The notes below the pieces were generated by a model, which was not told the origin of the DNA, searched no databases, and was given only the letters and a program-made list of their open reading frames with translations. From contig NZ_JACFYF010000001.1 of NCBI RefSeq assembly GCF_014050145.1, positions 744,001 to 808,000 on the forward strand: a stretch of 64,000 nucleotides of DNA, given 5' to 3'. The DNA is from Vibrio marinisediminis. Lineage in GTDB: Bacteria > Pseudomonadota > Gammaproteobacteria > Enterobacterales > Vibrionaceae. Shown here in pieces: positions 9,165 to 17,805 of this stretch; the first letter of the stretch is position 1; each line of letters opens with the position of its first letter. A program made the position numbers and the translations under genes.

Positions 9165-9860
9165 ACTATATAAAGCAACGGAAAGCTGCGTTTTGAGTAA
9201 TGTCTGCGGTATGCAGGAGCCATAGCCTCGCTCTAAAGCTAAGTCGAGTAGATGGGCTTTGCTATGAGCGCAGAACTTTGTGCGTAATCGCGCAACATAT
9301 CCTTCAAACGTCTTAATCGAAATTCCCATCGCAGCAGCGATAAAAGTGGGCTTTTTCCCATAAAGTAATAGAAACAACACTTCTTGCTCACGAGGGGTCA
9401 AATTTTCACGCTCTTTCGATGATGCTTCCCATTTGGTTTCTTTCAAACCTGAGAAAATACCCGTCGCTCGGCAAACCCAATGTCCCACTTCTAGAATAGC
9501 GGTTTCAGTTAAGTCCTGACCATAGAAAATAGAGCCTTGTACGTTGCCCTCTGAGTCGTACCATGGTTTTTTGCTAAATATATGTGCGCGCCAACTGCCA
9601 TCAGGATAGGGATGAATATCAAGCACTTTTAAAGAGCATTGGTTTTCAATTACAAACTTGTCTTGCTCACGAAAATCGCGGGCACAGTTTGCGGTTTGGC
9701 AGGGTATTTGATGATCGGAAAGTCCTTTCACTTGTTCTGCTGATTGTAAGCCAACGAGTTGGGCATAAGCATTATTTGCGTAAACAAAGACAGAGTTTAA
9801 ATCTTTGCATCCCCAATAGCCTGGTAACTGGTTGACCAGCGAATCAAAATTAATATTCAC
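9150..9860 (-). CDS. vqmA: VqmA, DPO-responsive quorum-sensing regulator (PAS-LuxR)
   Basis: A 236-residue cytoplasmic DNA-binding receptor. The PAS domain (about 8-125) begins LVNQLPGYWGCKDLNSVFVY and includes LDIHPYPDGSWRAHIF. A LuxR-type helix-turn-helix (about 160-225) has LTPREQEVLFLLLYGKKP and IKTFEGYVARLRTKF. These segments match VqmA as I remember it from V. cholerae (VCA1078), which binds 3,5-dimethylpyrazin-2-ol (DPO) and activates the sRNA gene vqmR. Supporting context: a VqmA palindrome and a structured terminator-bearing transcript lie directly upstream, and pdxH lies downstream as in V. cholerae. The start is GTG. The stop sits in the pdxH terminator. Confidence 0.92.
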   Translation of the reverse strand: MNINFDSLVNQLPGYWGCKDLNSVFVYANNAYAQLVGLQSAEQVKGLSDHQIPCQTANCARDFREQDKFVIENQCSLKVLDIHPYPDGSWRAHIFSKKPWYDSEGNVQGSIFYGQDLTETAILEVGHWVCRATGIFSGLKETKWEASSKERENLTPREQEVLFLLLYGKKPTFIAAAMGISIKTFEGYVARLRTKFCAHSKAHLLDLALERGYGSCIPQTLLKTQLSVALYSENAA

Positions 9861-9930
9861 TGACGTTGCCTAGAATTCTTGTATATGAGACTTATGACGA
9901 AATGGTATGTCATTCTAGTAGATGAGGGAA

Positions 9931-9962
9931 TAAAAAAAGCCAGACATCTCACAATATCTGGC
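9931..9962 (-). terminator. Terminator of vqmR
   Basis: On the minus strand GCCAGATAT, a short loop, then ATGTCTGGC and seven T residues. No protein gene ends here, so it marks the 3' end of a small RNA. Confidence 0.85.
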
Positions 9963-10088
9963 AAATACAAGAATAATTCTTGTCGACGTGTAGAAGAGGT
10001 TCTACCACTCAGCGAGGGTAAGCTGAGCAATAGAGGTATCAATAATAAATTATTGATACCGAGATCACGTGTTTACCACTTGACCTCG
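9931..10088 (-). ncRNA. vqmR: Putative VqmR small RNA
   Basis: Placed by position and structure, not by alignment. A VqmA box lies at 10123-10140. A minus-strand -10-like TAAATT is at 10095-10100, so transcription should begin near 10088. A run of stem-loops follows (for example GGTATCAATAAT / ATTATTGATACC at 10035-10060), and the element ends in a rho-independent terminator at 9931-9962. The predicted length of about 158 nt is close to the roughly 140 nt of V. cholerae VqmR, which base-pairs with and represses biofilm and other mRNAs. Both ends are estimates. Confidence 0.8.
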
Positions 10089-10122
10089 AGGTGTAATTTA
10101 TCGCGAGGACTGAGATCGAGGA

Positions 10123-10140
10123 AGGGGGGAAATCCCCCCT
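10123..10140 (-). promoter_or_regulatory. VqmA-binding palindrome of the vqmR promoter
   Basis: Minus-strand AGGGGGGATTTCCCCCCT. This equals the 18-bp VqmA operator I remember from structural work on V. cholerae VqmA. It sits about 43 bp upstream of the inferred vqmR start, as expected for an activator site. Confidence 0.88.
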
Positions 10141-10164
10141 TCGATTTGTAAATGTGATCCAGCG

Positions 10165-11991
10165 CTAGTTTATAGTTCTAACAATACGGAAGCCAACGTA
10201 GTTAGCCGCACTTGCAGAGGAGAGGTACAAACGTTCGTGGGCGACGGCTTTCGCCGGAGAAAAGTTCCACGCCCCGCCTTTTGCAATGCCTTGAGGGTTA
10301 TTGGTCCATTGCCAAATATTTCCGACGGCATCGTATATACCAAGAGGGTTAGCTTTAAAGGCATCGACTGGCGCTGTACTGCTGTTTGCCCATGGTGAGC
10401 TACTCCATCCGGTATTTGCGTCTCCAGTAACAAAGTGATTGCCCCACCAGTAATCGGCTTGGCTACCAGCTCGGGCTGCAATTTCCCACTCATCTTCACT
10501 TGGTAATCGATATTGGAAACCGGTTTGTGAACTCAGCCATTTTGCATAAGCATTAGCGTCGTTTCGGCTGACACAGACAACAGGAGAGTTTGAGGACTGT
10601 TTAAAGCCAGGATTACGCCAGTAGCTCTTTTCAACAGCAGTAACTTCGCCATTCTCCATTGCGGTACAGGTGTTTTTCATCTCTGCATCGGTTTGGTAAT
10701 CCGTTTGGCGCACAAAGTGGTCAAATTGACTAACCGTGACAGGGGTTGCTCCAATTCCGAAAGCATGATCAAGGAAGAATTGATTAGAGGCATTTTCACC
10801 AAGCATATATTCGCCAGGAACAATAGCGACCAACTGCGGCGCTTTGATGCTACTACCGATTAAGTCCGCAAACTTATCCCCGGCTTTAAGTTCGTTGGCT
10901 TTTTGTTTCAGTCTTGCTCTAAAGCTGCGGTCTGAATTGAGCGCAAGGTTTTGCTCAAAAGTACGATAGCCTTCTTTTTTAACCACTAAATGGTGTTGTC
11001 CAATTGGCAGCATAATCTCGACAGGCGTACTGCCGTAAGACACGCCATCAACAAACACTTGGTCATTGTACTGATTAGAACGAACATCCAGCGTTACCCA
11101 AGCAATTTCTTGTTCATCTTGAAATTGTTGTCCAGAGACATAGCCTGGCTTGAAGCAATACTGCTTATCAACACCAAGCAGTGAACACGCGGCACTTTCA
11201 TTTGGGCGAGCTTCAAGAGAGACGTCAAGCATGGTTCGATAACGTTCACCGTCGTAAAAGCCGGAGCTATTTGCTTTGTGGCGTAGTACATGGATATTAA
11301 GTGCCGCTTTATGAACATTGGCTTGGACGATTTCCGATTCTGTGGTTTGTTCAATCAGCAAGGCTTGGAATGTTTTTACCGCTTTCTGAAGTGCGAGGTC
11401 ACGTGTCTGTGTATCACATTGAGCAAGAGTCATGTCTGACTGACAACGGTTAGTGAAGCTAACACTGACTTCCTGTTCAGGCGTAAGTTCAGCTTTGAGC
11501 CTTTCGACTCGTGCACGAATCTTGCTCTCATCAAATTGGGCAATATCTTTTTCAATCGCGCTGACTTTTGCGTTATAGGTGATAAGAAGCTGCTTCGCTT
11601 CTTCCACTTTTTGCTCGCTATTAAGCCGCTCATTTTGATTCTGTTTGAGGTCTTTCCAGACATCTTGGTAGGCAGCTTGTGTTGCAGCGAGGTCGACACT
11701 AGGGTCGTCAATCATGCGTTGATAATCAGTTTCTAGCTGAGTTTTGGCCGTTTGGAATTTCTCGTTAAGAGCTTTTCCTTGTTGCTGAATTTGCGTTAAC
11801 TCTTGTTGATACTGAGAAACAGTGGCTTGCTGTTCTTTACGAGTTTGCTGAGCGTCTTTAAGTTCTGCATGCTTCGAAAACAGCTGATCTTCAATGACAA
11901 TCACCGTATTAACAGGGCTTTCAGCCAATGCATAACTGCTTAACAGGCATGGAGACAGTGCCAGAAAAAGAGTCGAGAAACGTGTTAGCAT
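10165..11991 (-). CDS. Coiled-coil / PEGA / FGE-like (SUMF1) domain protein
   Basis: A 608-residue exported protein with a signal peptide ending SYALA. A long glutamine-rich coiled coil spans about 35-190. A PEGA domain lies at about 298-360 (VFVDGVSYGSTPVEIMLP, then KKEGYRTFEQ). The C-terminal 220 residues are a formylglycine-generating-enzyme-like fold (PSEDEWEIAARAG, then GNIWQWTNN, GGAWNF, VGFRIVR). The C-terminal cysteines that true FGEs use are absent from the GGAWNF segment, so sulfatase activation is unlikely and a binding role is more plausible. The neighbouring gene upstream is a paralogue lacking the FGE domain. Biological role unknown. Confidence 0.85.
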   Translation of the reverse strand: MLTRFSTLFLALSPCLLSSYALAESPVNTVIVIEDQLFSKHAELKDAQQTRKEQQATVSQYQQELTQIQQQGKALNEKFQTAKTQLETDYQRMIDDPSVDLAATQAAYQDVWKDLKQNQNERLNSEQKVEEAKQLLITYNAKVSAIEKDIAQFDESKIRARVERLKAELTPEQEVSVSFTNRCQSDMTLAQCDTQTRDLALQKAVKTFQALLIEQTTESEIVQANVHKAALNIHVLRHKANSSGFYDGERYRTMLDVSLEARPNESAACSLLGVDKQYCFKPGYVSGQQFQDEQEIAWVTLDVRSNQYNDQVFVDGVSYGSTPVEIMLPIGQHHLVVKKEGYRTFEQNLALNSDRSFRARLKQKANELKAGDKFADLIGSSIKAPQLVAIVPGEYMLGENASNQFFLDHAFGIGATPVTVSQFDHFVRQTDYQTDAEMKNTCTAMENGEVTAVEKSYWRNPGFKQSSNSPVVCVSRNDANAYAKWLSSQTGFQYRLPSEDEWEIAARAGSQADYWWGNHFVTGDANTGWSSSPWANSSTAPVDAFKANPLGIYDAVGNIWQWTNNPQGIAKGGAWNFSPAKAVAHERLYLSSASAANYVGFRIVRTIN

Positions 11992-12035
11992 CGTCGTATT
12001 TCTATCTTATATTAAATCTATTTTGCTATTCTAAA

Positions 12036-12095
12036 CGAAAACGCCACTTTGTCTTAAGTTATCGTTATATAACTTAGAAGCAAAATGGCGCTTTC
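12036..12095 (-). terminator. Long-stem terminator between the two PEGA genes
   Basis: Arms at about 12041-12061 and 12070-12090 pair almost fully over 21 bp (one bulge); on the minus strand the stem is followed by TTTTCGTTT. The two paralogues are thus probably separate transcription units. Confidence 0.75.
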
Positions 12096-12143
12096 GTTCA
12101 TCTTTGTGAATTGGCTCGTTTTTATTGTAAAGAACTAGTTACG

Positions 12144-13244
12144 TTAGCTTTGTTCTTTAGAACGAAGTTTTACCCACACAGTGTCATTATGGCTGACGGT
12201 AACTTCACGGTTGTACGTTTGGTAGCCGTCTTTGGAAACCGTTACTTTATGTAGCCCTTTTGGTAGCAATACTTCAACTGGAGTGCTGCCATACTTGATA
12301 CCGTTGATGATGACGCTATCGTTGTACTGGTCAGAACGAACCGTCATGCTGATCCAGTTTTTGTCTTGCTGTTTCTTCTGCGCAAAAGTGTCGTTCTTTA
12401 AACAGTAACGAGAAGAGACATTCAACATTTTACAGGCAGCAGTCGCTTCTGGTTTTGCTTGAAGTTGTGCTTGTAATTCAGTGAAGTAACTGTTGTTGCC
12501 TTCAAAACCAGCGCGAATAATTTGGCTCTCTTGAACGTGAACATTCAACTGAACACCATTCGCATTCTGTTTAGCTAAGGTTGACTCTGTCAGTTTTTCC
12601 ATTAGCTGAGCTTTAAATGCTTTAACGGCTTTTTGCTTGGTCAATTGTTGACCTTGGCTCGTACACTCGCCCAAAGTCATCGTTGCTGAACAATTCGTTT
12701 TGAAGCTAGTTTGCATCACATCGCCTTCACTTAGCTCTGCAGCTAGGCGCTTGACGCGTGCTTCAACTTTTTGTTCTTCAAGGTATGAAAATTCAGAGCT
12801 CAAACGGGCCTGTTTTTGCTTGATTTGAGAAAGGCGAACTTCACTTTCTGTTGTCAATTGCTGGTTTTCAAGCAAGGTCGTCTGATTATCTTTCACCGCT
12901 GACCATGAATCTTGGTAAGCCTTTTGAAAGCTCATCAAATCGATATCAGGGTCTTCAAGCAAACGGCTATATTGTTTATCTAAAGCAGATTTGGCGCGAT
13001 TACGTTTAGCGTTTAATTCTTGCTCATCACGTTTTAGCTTTGCGTTTTCATTTTGCAGTTGCTGAAAGCGTTGAGCTTCAGAATCGTATTCTGCAGCCGT
13101 GGTGCTTAATTCTGACTCTTTATTGCTCAATTTTTCATCGATGACAGCAACAGGGTCAGCGGAAGCTTCTTCTGCAGCTATCGAAGTCGATAGCCAAAAT
13201 GGGCTTAGCGCGAGCAAAAGCGCTGGGATGCGACGTGTGATCAT
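12144..13244 (-). CDS. Coiled-coil / PEGA domain protein, paralogue of the next gene
   Basis: A 366-residue exported protein. The signal peptide (LLLALSPFWLSTSIAA) is followed by a coiled coil of about 170 residues and a PEGA domain at the C-terminus (about 300-362: VIINGIKYGSTPVEVLLP, then SKDGYQTYNREVTV). It aligns along its whole length with the first 360 residues of the 608-residue neighbour, including the shared motif SDQYNDSV / SNQYNDQV and conserved cysteines near TMTLGEC / TLAQC. It stops where the neighbour's FGE-like domain begins. This is a tandem duplication with domain gain or loss. PEGA domains often occur in surface proteins; function unknown. Confidence 0.85.
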   Translation of the reverse strand: MITRRIPALLLALSPFWLSTSIAAEEASADPVAVIDEKLSNKESELSTTAAEYDSEAQRFQQLQNENAKLKRDEQELNAKRNRAKSALDKQYSRLLEDPDIDLMSFQKAYQDSWSAVKDNQTTLLENQQLTTESEVRLSQIKQKQARLSSEFSYLEEQKVEARVKRLAAELSEGDVMQTSFKTNCSATMTLGECTSQGQQLTKQKAVKAFKAQLMEKLTESTLAKQNANGVQLNVHVQESQIIRAGFEGNNSYFTELQAQLQAKPEATAACKMLNVSSRYCLKNDTFAQKKQQDKNWISMTVRSDQYNDSVIINGIKYGSTPVEVLLPKGLHKVTVSKDGYQTYNREVTVSHNDTVWVKLRSKEQS

Positions 13245-13669
13245 AAGTCTCTACAAAAATTACGTATTAATTCACTGAATATTATAAATATTTAAGACAT
13301 TGCTTTGACAGTCCGTTGATTCACGGTTGTACACCAAGTGTCTTGCATATCCTTTGGGCACTTACAGCCGATAGACTAACATAAGTTTATAAAAATAAAC
13401 CTAAAGTGCTACTCATTATTTTGTGCAGTTCACGGAAATAAGCAAGAAAAGATTAAAATTACACAATACGTTAATGTTGTAGAAGTGACATTGACCGTAA
13501 TTTATGTGCACTTGATCATTCTTCCGAGGCGAAAATTTGTGCAACTGTGTGAAATTATAGCGAAAATTTATTCGCTATAATGACTGTTAAGCAATGGGAT
13601 AATTTATTCAGAATTTGCTGTAATTATTATACCATCGACCTCTACAACAAGCCTTAGTAGTGCCAACCT
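13245..13669. other. 425-bp regulatory intergenic region
   Basis: Lies between the divergent PEGA gene and AraC-type gene. AT-rich, no coding frame that I believe. It contains the 24-bp palindrome at 13556-13579 overlapping a TATAAT (13576-13581) directed at the AraC-type gene. Confidence 0.5.
13556..13579 (+). promoter_or_regulatory. Palindromic operator overlapping a -10 box
   Basis: TATAGCGAA, a 6-bp spacer, TTCGCTATA: perfect 9-bp arms. The right arm runs into TATAAT at 13576-13581, about 90 bp before the AraC-type start. A repressor bound here would block that promoter. Confidence 0.55.
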
Positions 13670-14476
13670 ATGAGCGACCAACACAAAACACCCACATCAT
13701 TGAATATTATATTACCTAAGCCAGCTGAATTGGTGACGCTACCTTCCTATATGGATTGCCATGACCATCATTACACCCAGATTGTGATTGGACTAAAAGG
13801 GCAGGCTGAATTTGAGGTAAACGGCTGTGGTAGTTTGGTCGGCCCAGGGCAAGGTTGTGTTGTGACATCCGGTTCCGGACATGCGTTTGGCGGCGTTGTA
13901 GAACAATCGGATATATTAGTGCTCAATATGCCGTTACCTAGTCAAGCAGAACCCTTGATGTTGCAGCGTCTCAATGATCTAAATCAGTCTGAAGTGTATT
14001 TTCAGCTTGATGTTCAAATCCAGCGACTGATTCATATGTTGGTGACGGAAATGCAAGCTAGTCCTGATGATTTATTGTTGAGTCGTGCATGCAACGACAC
14101 CGTAATGGCGCTACTTCAGCGTCATACCTCAACGTTACAACTGAGCCGCAAAGAATCTCGTTTTGATCTTGATGCGATTGATCGTTATATAGAACAACAT
14201 CTCACCAAGAAGATTTCGGTCGCTCAATTGGCTGGCAGTGTCTTCTTAGGCGAAAGCCAATTTCATAGCTTGTTTAAAGATCAGCTTGGGATCACTCCTC
14301 ACCAATATGTGCTGACCAAACGTATTGATATGGCAAAACAATTAATTGAGCAACGTAATTTGACCTTAGGTCAAATCGCAGAACTGACTGGTTTTTCTGG
14401 GCAAAGCACGTTCGCCCATGCTTTTTCTCGCCTTCAAGGTATCTCCCCATCGCAGTATAAGAAACGAATTGGTTAA
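13670..14476 (+). CDS. AraC-family regulator, probably of proline catabolism
   Basis: A 268-residue protein. The N-terminal cupin-like sensing domain (about 10-110) contains HDHHYTQIVIGLKGQAEFEV. The C-terminal AraC DNA-binding domain (about 165-266) has two helix-turn-helix units, ISVAQLAGSVFLGESQFHSL and LGQIAELTGFSGQSTFAHAF, ending in SPSQYKKR. It stands 190 bp upstream of putA in the same direction. This PutA lacks the N-terminal ribbon-helix-helix DNA-binding domain used for autoregulation in E. coli, so this protein is the natural candidate regulator. That link is inferred from position. Confidence 0.88.
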   Translation: MSDQHKTPTSLNIILPKPAELVTLPSYMDCHDHHYTQIVIGLKGQAEFEVNGCGSLVGPGQGCVVTSGSGHAFGGVVEQSDILVLNMPLPSQAEPLMLQRLNDLNQSEVYFQLDVQIQRLIHMLVTEMQASPDDLLLSRACNDTVMALLQRHTSTLQLSRKESRFDLDAIDRYIEQHLTKKISVAQLAGSVFLGESQFHSLFKDQLGITPHQYVLTKRIDMAKQLIEQRNLTLGQIAELTGFSGQSTFAHAFSRLQGISPSQYKKRIG

Positions 14477-14666
14477 TTTGTAAGATTAAAATGACCAAAT
14501 ATTTTGCCTAATTGGGTGTGATCGTGTTTTTGTTTTGTTACATAACGAAGTTTTAAGCAAATTATTCGGAGTTTTTGACAAGTATTCGCAACAGCCTCAC
14601 AATACACTGCTCGCCATTGTAGTAAATCTGCTTAATGGAAAGCAGGTGTGAGATTGAGGAATACGT

Positions 14667-17600
14667 ATGTTTACAGCAACAGATGTGTTGAACGCTGAAT
14701 TTATTGAGCAGCCGCTTGATGAGTTGTGGGCGTTGATCTCGCCACTTTATATGGTGGACGAATCACAATGGTTAGAGCAGCTTTTACCTCTTGCAATGGT
14801 GAGTAAAGAGGAGAAAGCACAAACCGCGCTCAAAACCACTCAACTTATCAAAGCCATTCGTGCCGATAAAAAATCGATTCAGATGATCGATGCATTGCTT
14901 CTTGAGTACAGCTTAGATACCCAAGAAGGTATTTTGTTGATGTGTTTAGCAGAAGCATTAATGCGCATTCCAGATTCTGGCACCGCTGATGCGTTAATTC
15001 GCGACAAACTTAGCGTTGCCGATTGGAAATCACACCTTAAAAATTCAGATTCAGTCTTTGTTAATGCGTCTACTTGGGGCTTGATGCTAACCGGCAAAGT
15101 GGTTGGATTAGCCGATACGCAAGAACCAAGCCCAGGACAAGCGGTTAACCGTTTGGTGAACAAGCTTTCCGAGCCAGTGATCCGCCAAGCCATGAACCAA
15201 GCGATGAAAATCATGGGGCACCAGTTTGTGCTTGGACGCAGCATCCAAGAAGCACAAAAGAATGGACGCGCGATGCGTGACAAAGGGTTTACTTACTCTT
15301 ATGACATGCTTGGTGAAGCAGCGCTGACCGCAGGTGATGCTAACAAATACTTTAAAGATTACTTAATGGCGATTGAATCGGTTGGACGAGATGCAAGTGC
15401 ATCGAACGCGAGCCCTGCGCCATCGGTCTCCATCAAATTGTCGGCTCTTCACCCTCGCTATGAAGTCGCGAACGAACAGCGAGTCATGACCGAACTGCAT
15501 GATTCCTTGCTTCAATTGTTGGTGCGCGCCAAAGAGATGGACGTCGCGATTACCATTGATGCTGAAGAAGCTGACCGCCTTGAACTTTCATTGAAGCTAT
15601 TTGCGAAGTTATATCAACACCCTTCGGTAAAAGGTTGGGGCAAGTTTGGCTTGGTTATTCAAACTTATTCCAAACGCGCTTTACCCGTTTTGGTCTGGCT
15701 AAATCGTTTAGCTCAGCTGCAAGGGGATGTTATTCCACTGCGCCTAGTGAAAGGTGCGTATTGGGATAGTGAGATCAAGTGGTCACAGCAAGCGGGATAT
15801 AGCAATTACCCAGTTTATACTCGAAAAGAATCGACTGACGTAGCGTACTTAGCCTGTGCTCGTTTCCTTTTGAGTGAGGGGGTGCATGGCAATATTTACC
15901 CTCAGTTTGCTAGCCACAATGCTCAGACAGTCACTTCGATTGCACAAATGGCAACGCATAGTGATTATGAGTTCCAACGTTTATACGGCATGGGCGAGTC
16001 TTTGTATAACCATGTGATGGAGACTTACCAGCAACCGGTGAGAATTTATGCTCCAGTTGGCAGCCATAAAGATCTGTTACCTTACTTGGTTCGCCGATTG
16101 CTTGAGAATGGCGCCAATAGTTCATTTGTTCATCGTTTAGTTGATGCACGCTGCCCAGTAGAAAGCCTGACAACCCATCCGGTTGATGCTCTGTTGGCGT
16201 TTGAAAGCTTCAATAATCGCTCAATTCCACTACCGCCAAGCATCTTTCCAGAAAGAAAGAATGCCATTGGTGTCAATGTTGATATCGAGAGTGAAAATGC
16301 ACCATTGGAAGCTGAAGTATCACGTTGGATGGAACATCTGTGGACGGCAGCTCCAATCATTAACGGACAAGCGATTTCCGAAAGCATGATCAAGGATGAT
16401 GCTGATAAAGTATTCGTCACTGCCCCTTACGACCGTCAAATCGAGGTGGGAAGTGTGCTCTTCGCAAACCTTGATCATGTTTCCCAAGCTATTACTAACG
16501 CAGAGCATGCTTTTGCCGATTGGAATCAATTGCCCTTTGATCAACGTGCTGCACCACTGAATACGCTGGCAGAGCTACTTGAAACCAATTTGGCTGAATT
16601 GGTGGCACTATGTCACAAAGAAGCGGGCAAGACGATTCATGATGCCATTGATGAAGTTCGTGAGGCTGTTGATTTTTGTCGATTCTATGCCAAACAGGAG
16701 AACGCTCTAGCCCCAGTTACTCTACAAGGGTTTGATGGTCAGCAAAGAACGATTCATCGCGAAGGACGCGGCGTGTTTGTGTGCATTAGCCCATGGAACT
16801 TCCCTTTGGCCATTTTCCTTGGTCAGATTACCGCGGCGTTGGTGTCAGGTAATACGGTTGTTGCAAAACCGGCAGAACAAACCAGCCTTATTGCGGCTCG
16901 CGCGGTTGAGTTGATGCTTGAAGCGGGCTTCCCTGCTGGTGTCATTCAACTATTGACGGGACGTGGTGCGCAAATCGGTGCGGCGCTCACGACTCACCCT
17001 GCAATTTCAGGTGTGGCGTTTACCGGCTCAACTCAAACTGCTCAACGTATTAACCAATCTTTGGCAGCTCGCGATGCGAACCCTGTGCCGCTAATTGCCG
17101 AAACGGGCGGGCAAAACGCGATGATTGTTGATAGCACTGCTTTACCAGAGCAGGTAGTACGTGACGTGATTCGCTCGGCATTTGCTTCGGCTGGTCAGCG
17201 CTGTAGTGCGCTACGAGTCTTGTATGTTCAAGAAGACATTGCCGACCGAATTATTACTCTGATTCATGGCGCAATGGAGCAACTTTCCATTGGTTTGCCC
17301 TATCTCCATTCAACGGATGTCGGCCCGGTTATTGATCAACAAGCCAAACAGAAACTGCTTAAACATATTGAGGTTATGGCAGAGCAATTCAAAACCGTTA
17401 ACCAGTTAACACTCGGTGAAGAGTGCGAACACGGTGACTTTGTACCGCCTTGTGCGTTTGAAATAGATGATATTCGTTCGTTGGGTGAAGAACAGTTTGG
17501 TCCGATTCTACATATTGTGCGTTACAAGGCGCGCGATCTTGCCGATGTTATTGCGCATATCAATCAGACGGGTTACGGCTTGACGTTAGGTATTCACAGC

Positions 17601-17789
17601 CGAAATGAAACCACTTACCGCTGGATCGAGAAACATGTACGTGTGGGGAATAGCTACATCAACCGTGACCAAGTAGGGGCGGTAGTAGGTGTTCAACCAT
17701 TTGGTGGTCAGGGTCTATCGGGTACAGGACCAAAAGCGGGTGGTCCACACTACCTGTTCCGCTTTACTCAATCAGTAACAAGCCAATAA
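14667..17789 (+). CDS. putA: Bifunctional proline dehydrogenase / P5C dehydrogenase
   Basis: Oxidises proline to glutamate in two steps: an FAD-linked PRODH barrel (about 130-460; LRLVKGAYWDSEIK and YAPVGSHKDLLPYLVRRLLE), then an NAD-linked aldehyde dehydrogenase (about 560-1030). The ALDH active-site glutamate is in AETGGQNAM and the cysteine in SAGQRCSALRV. At 1040 residues it is the short type: no N-terminal ribbon-helix-helix and no C-terminal ALDH-like extension. The extension is encoded by the next gene, 16 bp downstream. Operon: putA, C-terminal-domain gene, then putP. Confidence 0.97.
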   Translation: MFTATDVLNAEFIEQPLDELWALISPLYMVDESQWLEQLLPLAMVSKEEKAQTALKTTQLIKAIRADKKSIQMIDALLLEYSLDTQEGILLMCLAEALMRIPDSGTADALIRDKLSVADWKSHLKNSDSVFVNASTWGLMLTGKVVGLADTQEPSPGQAVNRLVNKLSEPVIRQAMNQAMKIMGHQFVLGRSIQEAQKNGRAMRDKGFTYSYDMLGEAALTAGDANKYFKDYLMAIESVGRDASASNASPAPSVSIKLSALHPRYEVANEQRVMTELHDSLLQLLVRAKEMDVAITIDAEEADRLELSLKLFAKLYQHPSVKGWGKFGLVIQTYSKRALPVLVWLNRLAQLQGDVIPLRLVKGAYWDSEIKWSQQAGYSNYPVYTRKESTDVAYLACARFLLSEGVHGNIYPQFASHNAQTVTSIAQMATHSDYEFQRLYGMGESLYNHVMETYQQPVRIYAPVGSHKDLLPYLVRRLLENGANSSFVHRLVDARCPVESLTTHPVDALLAFESFNNRSIPLPPSIFPERKNAIGVNVDIESENAPLEAEVSRWMEHLWTAAPIINGQAISESMIKDDADKVFVTAPYDRQIEVGSVLFANLDHVSQAITNAEHAFADWNQLPFDQRAAPLNTLAELLETNLAELVALCHKEAGKTIHDAIDEVREAVDFCRFYAKQENALAPVTLQGFDGQQRTIHREGRGVFVCISPWNFPLAIFLGQITAALVSGNTVVAKPAEQTSLIAARAVELMLEAGFPAGVIQLLTGRGAQIGAALTTHPAISGVAFTGSTQTAQRINQSLAARDANPVPLIAETGGQNAMIVDSTALPEQVVRDVIRSAFASAGQRCSALRVLYVQEDIADRIITLIHGAMEQLSIGLPYLHSTDVGPVIDQQAKQKLLKHIEVMAEQFKTVNQLTLGEECEHGDFVPPCAFEIDDIRSLGEEQFGPILHIVRYKARDLADVIAHINQTGYGLTLGIHSRNETTYRWIEKHVRVGNSYINRDQVGAVVGVQPFGGQGLSGTGPKAGGPHYLFRFTQSVTSQ

Positions 17790-17805
17790 GAGCAAGGAGA
17801 TAAAA

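Noticed and set aside
10113-10150. GC-rich hairpin as a terminator of the 608-residue PEGA/FGE gene
   Set aside because: It has no T run on the minus strand and equals the VqmA operator, so a regulatory site explains it better.
10165-11991. Sulfatase-activating formylglycine enzyme
   Set aside because: The C-terminal segment lacks the cysteines required for FGE activity and no sulfatase gene is nearby.
14879-15283. Minus-strand ORF of 134 codons
   Set aside because: Lies wholly antisense to putA and shows serine/arginine-rich shadow composition.
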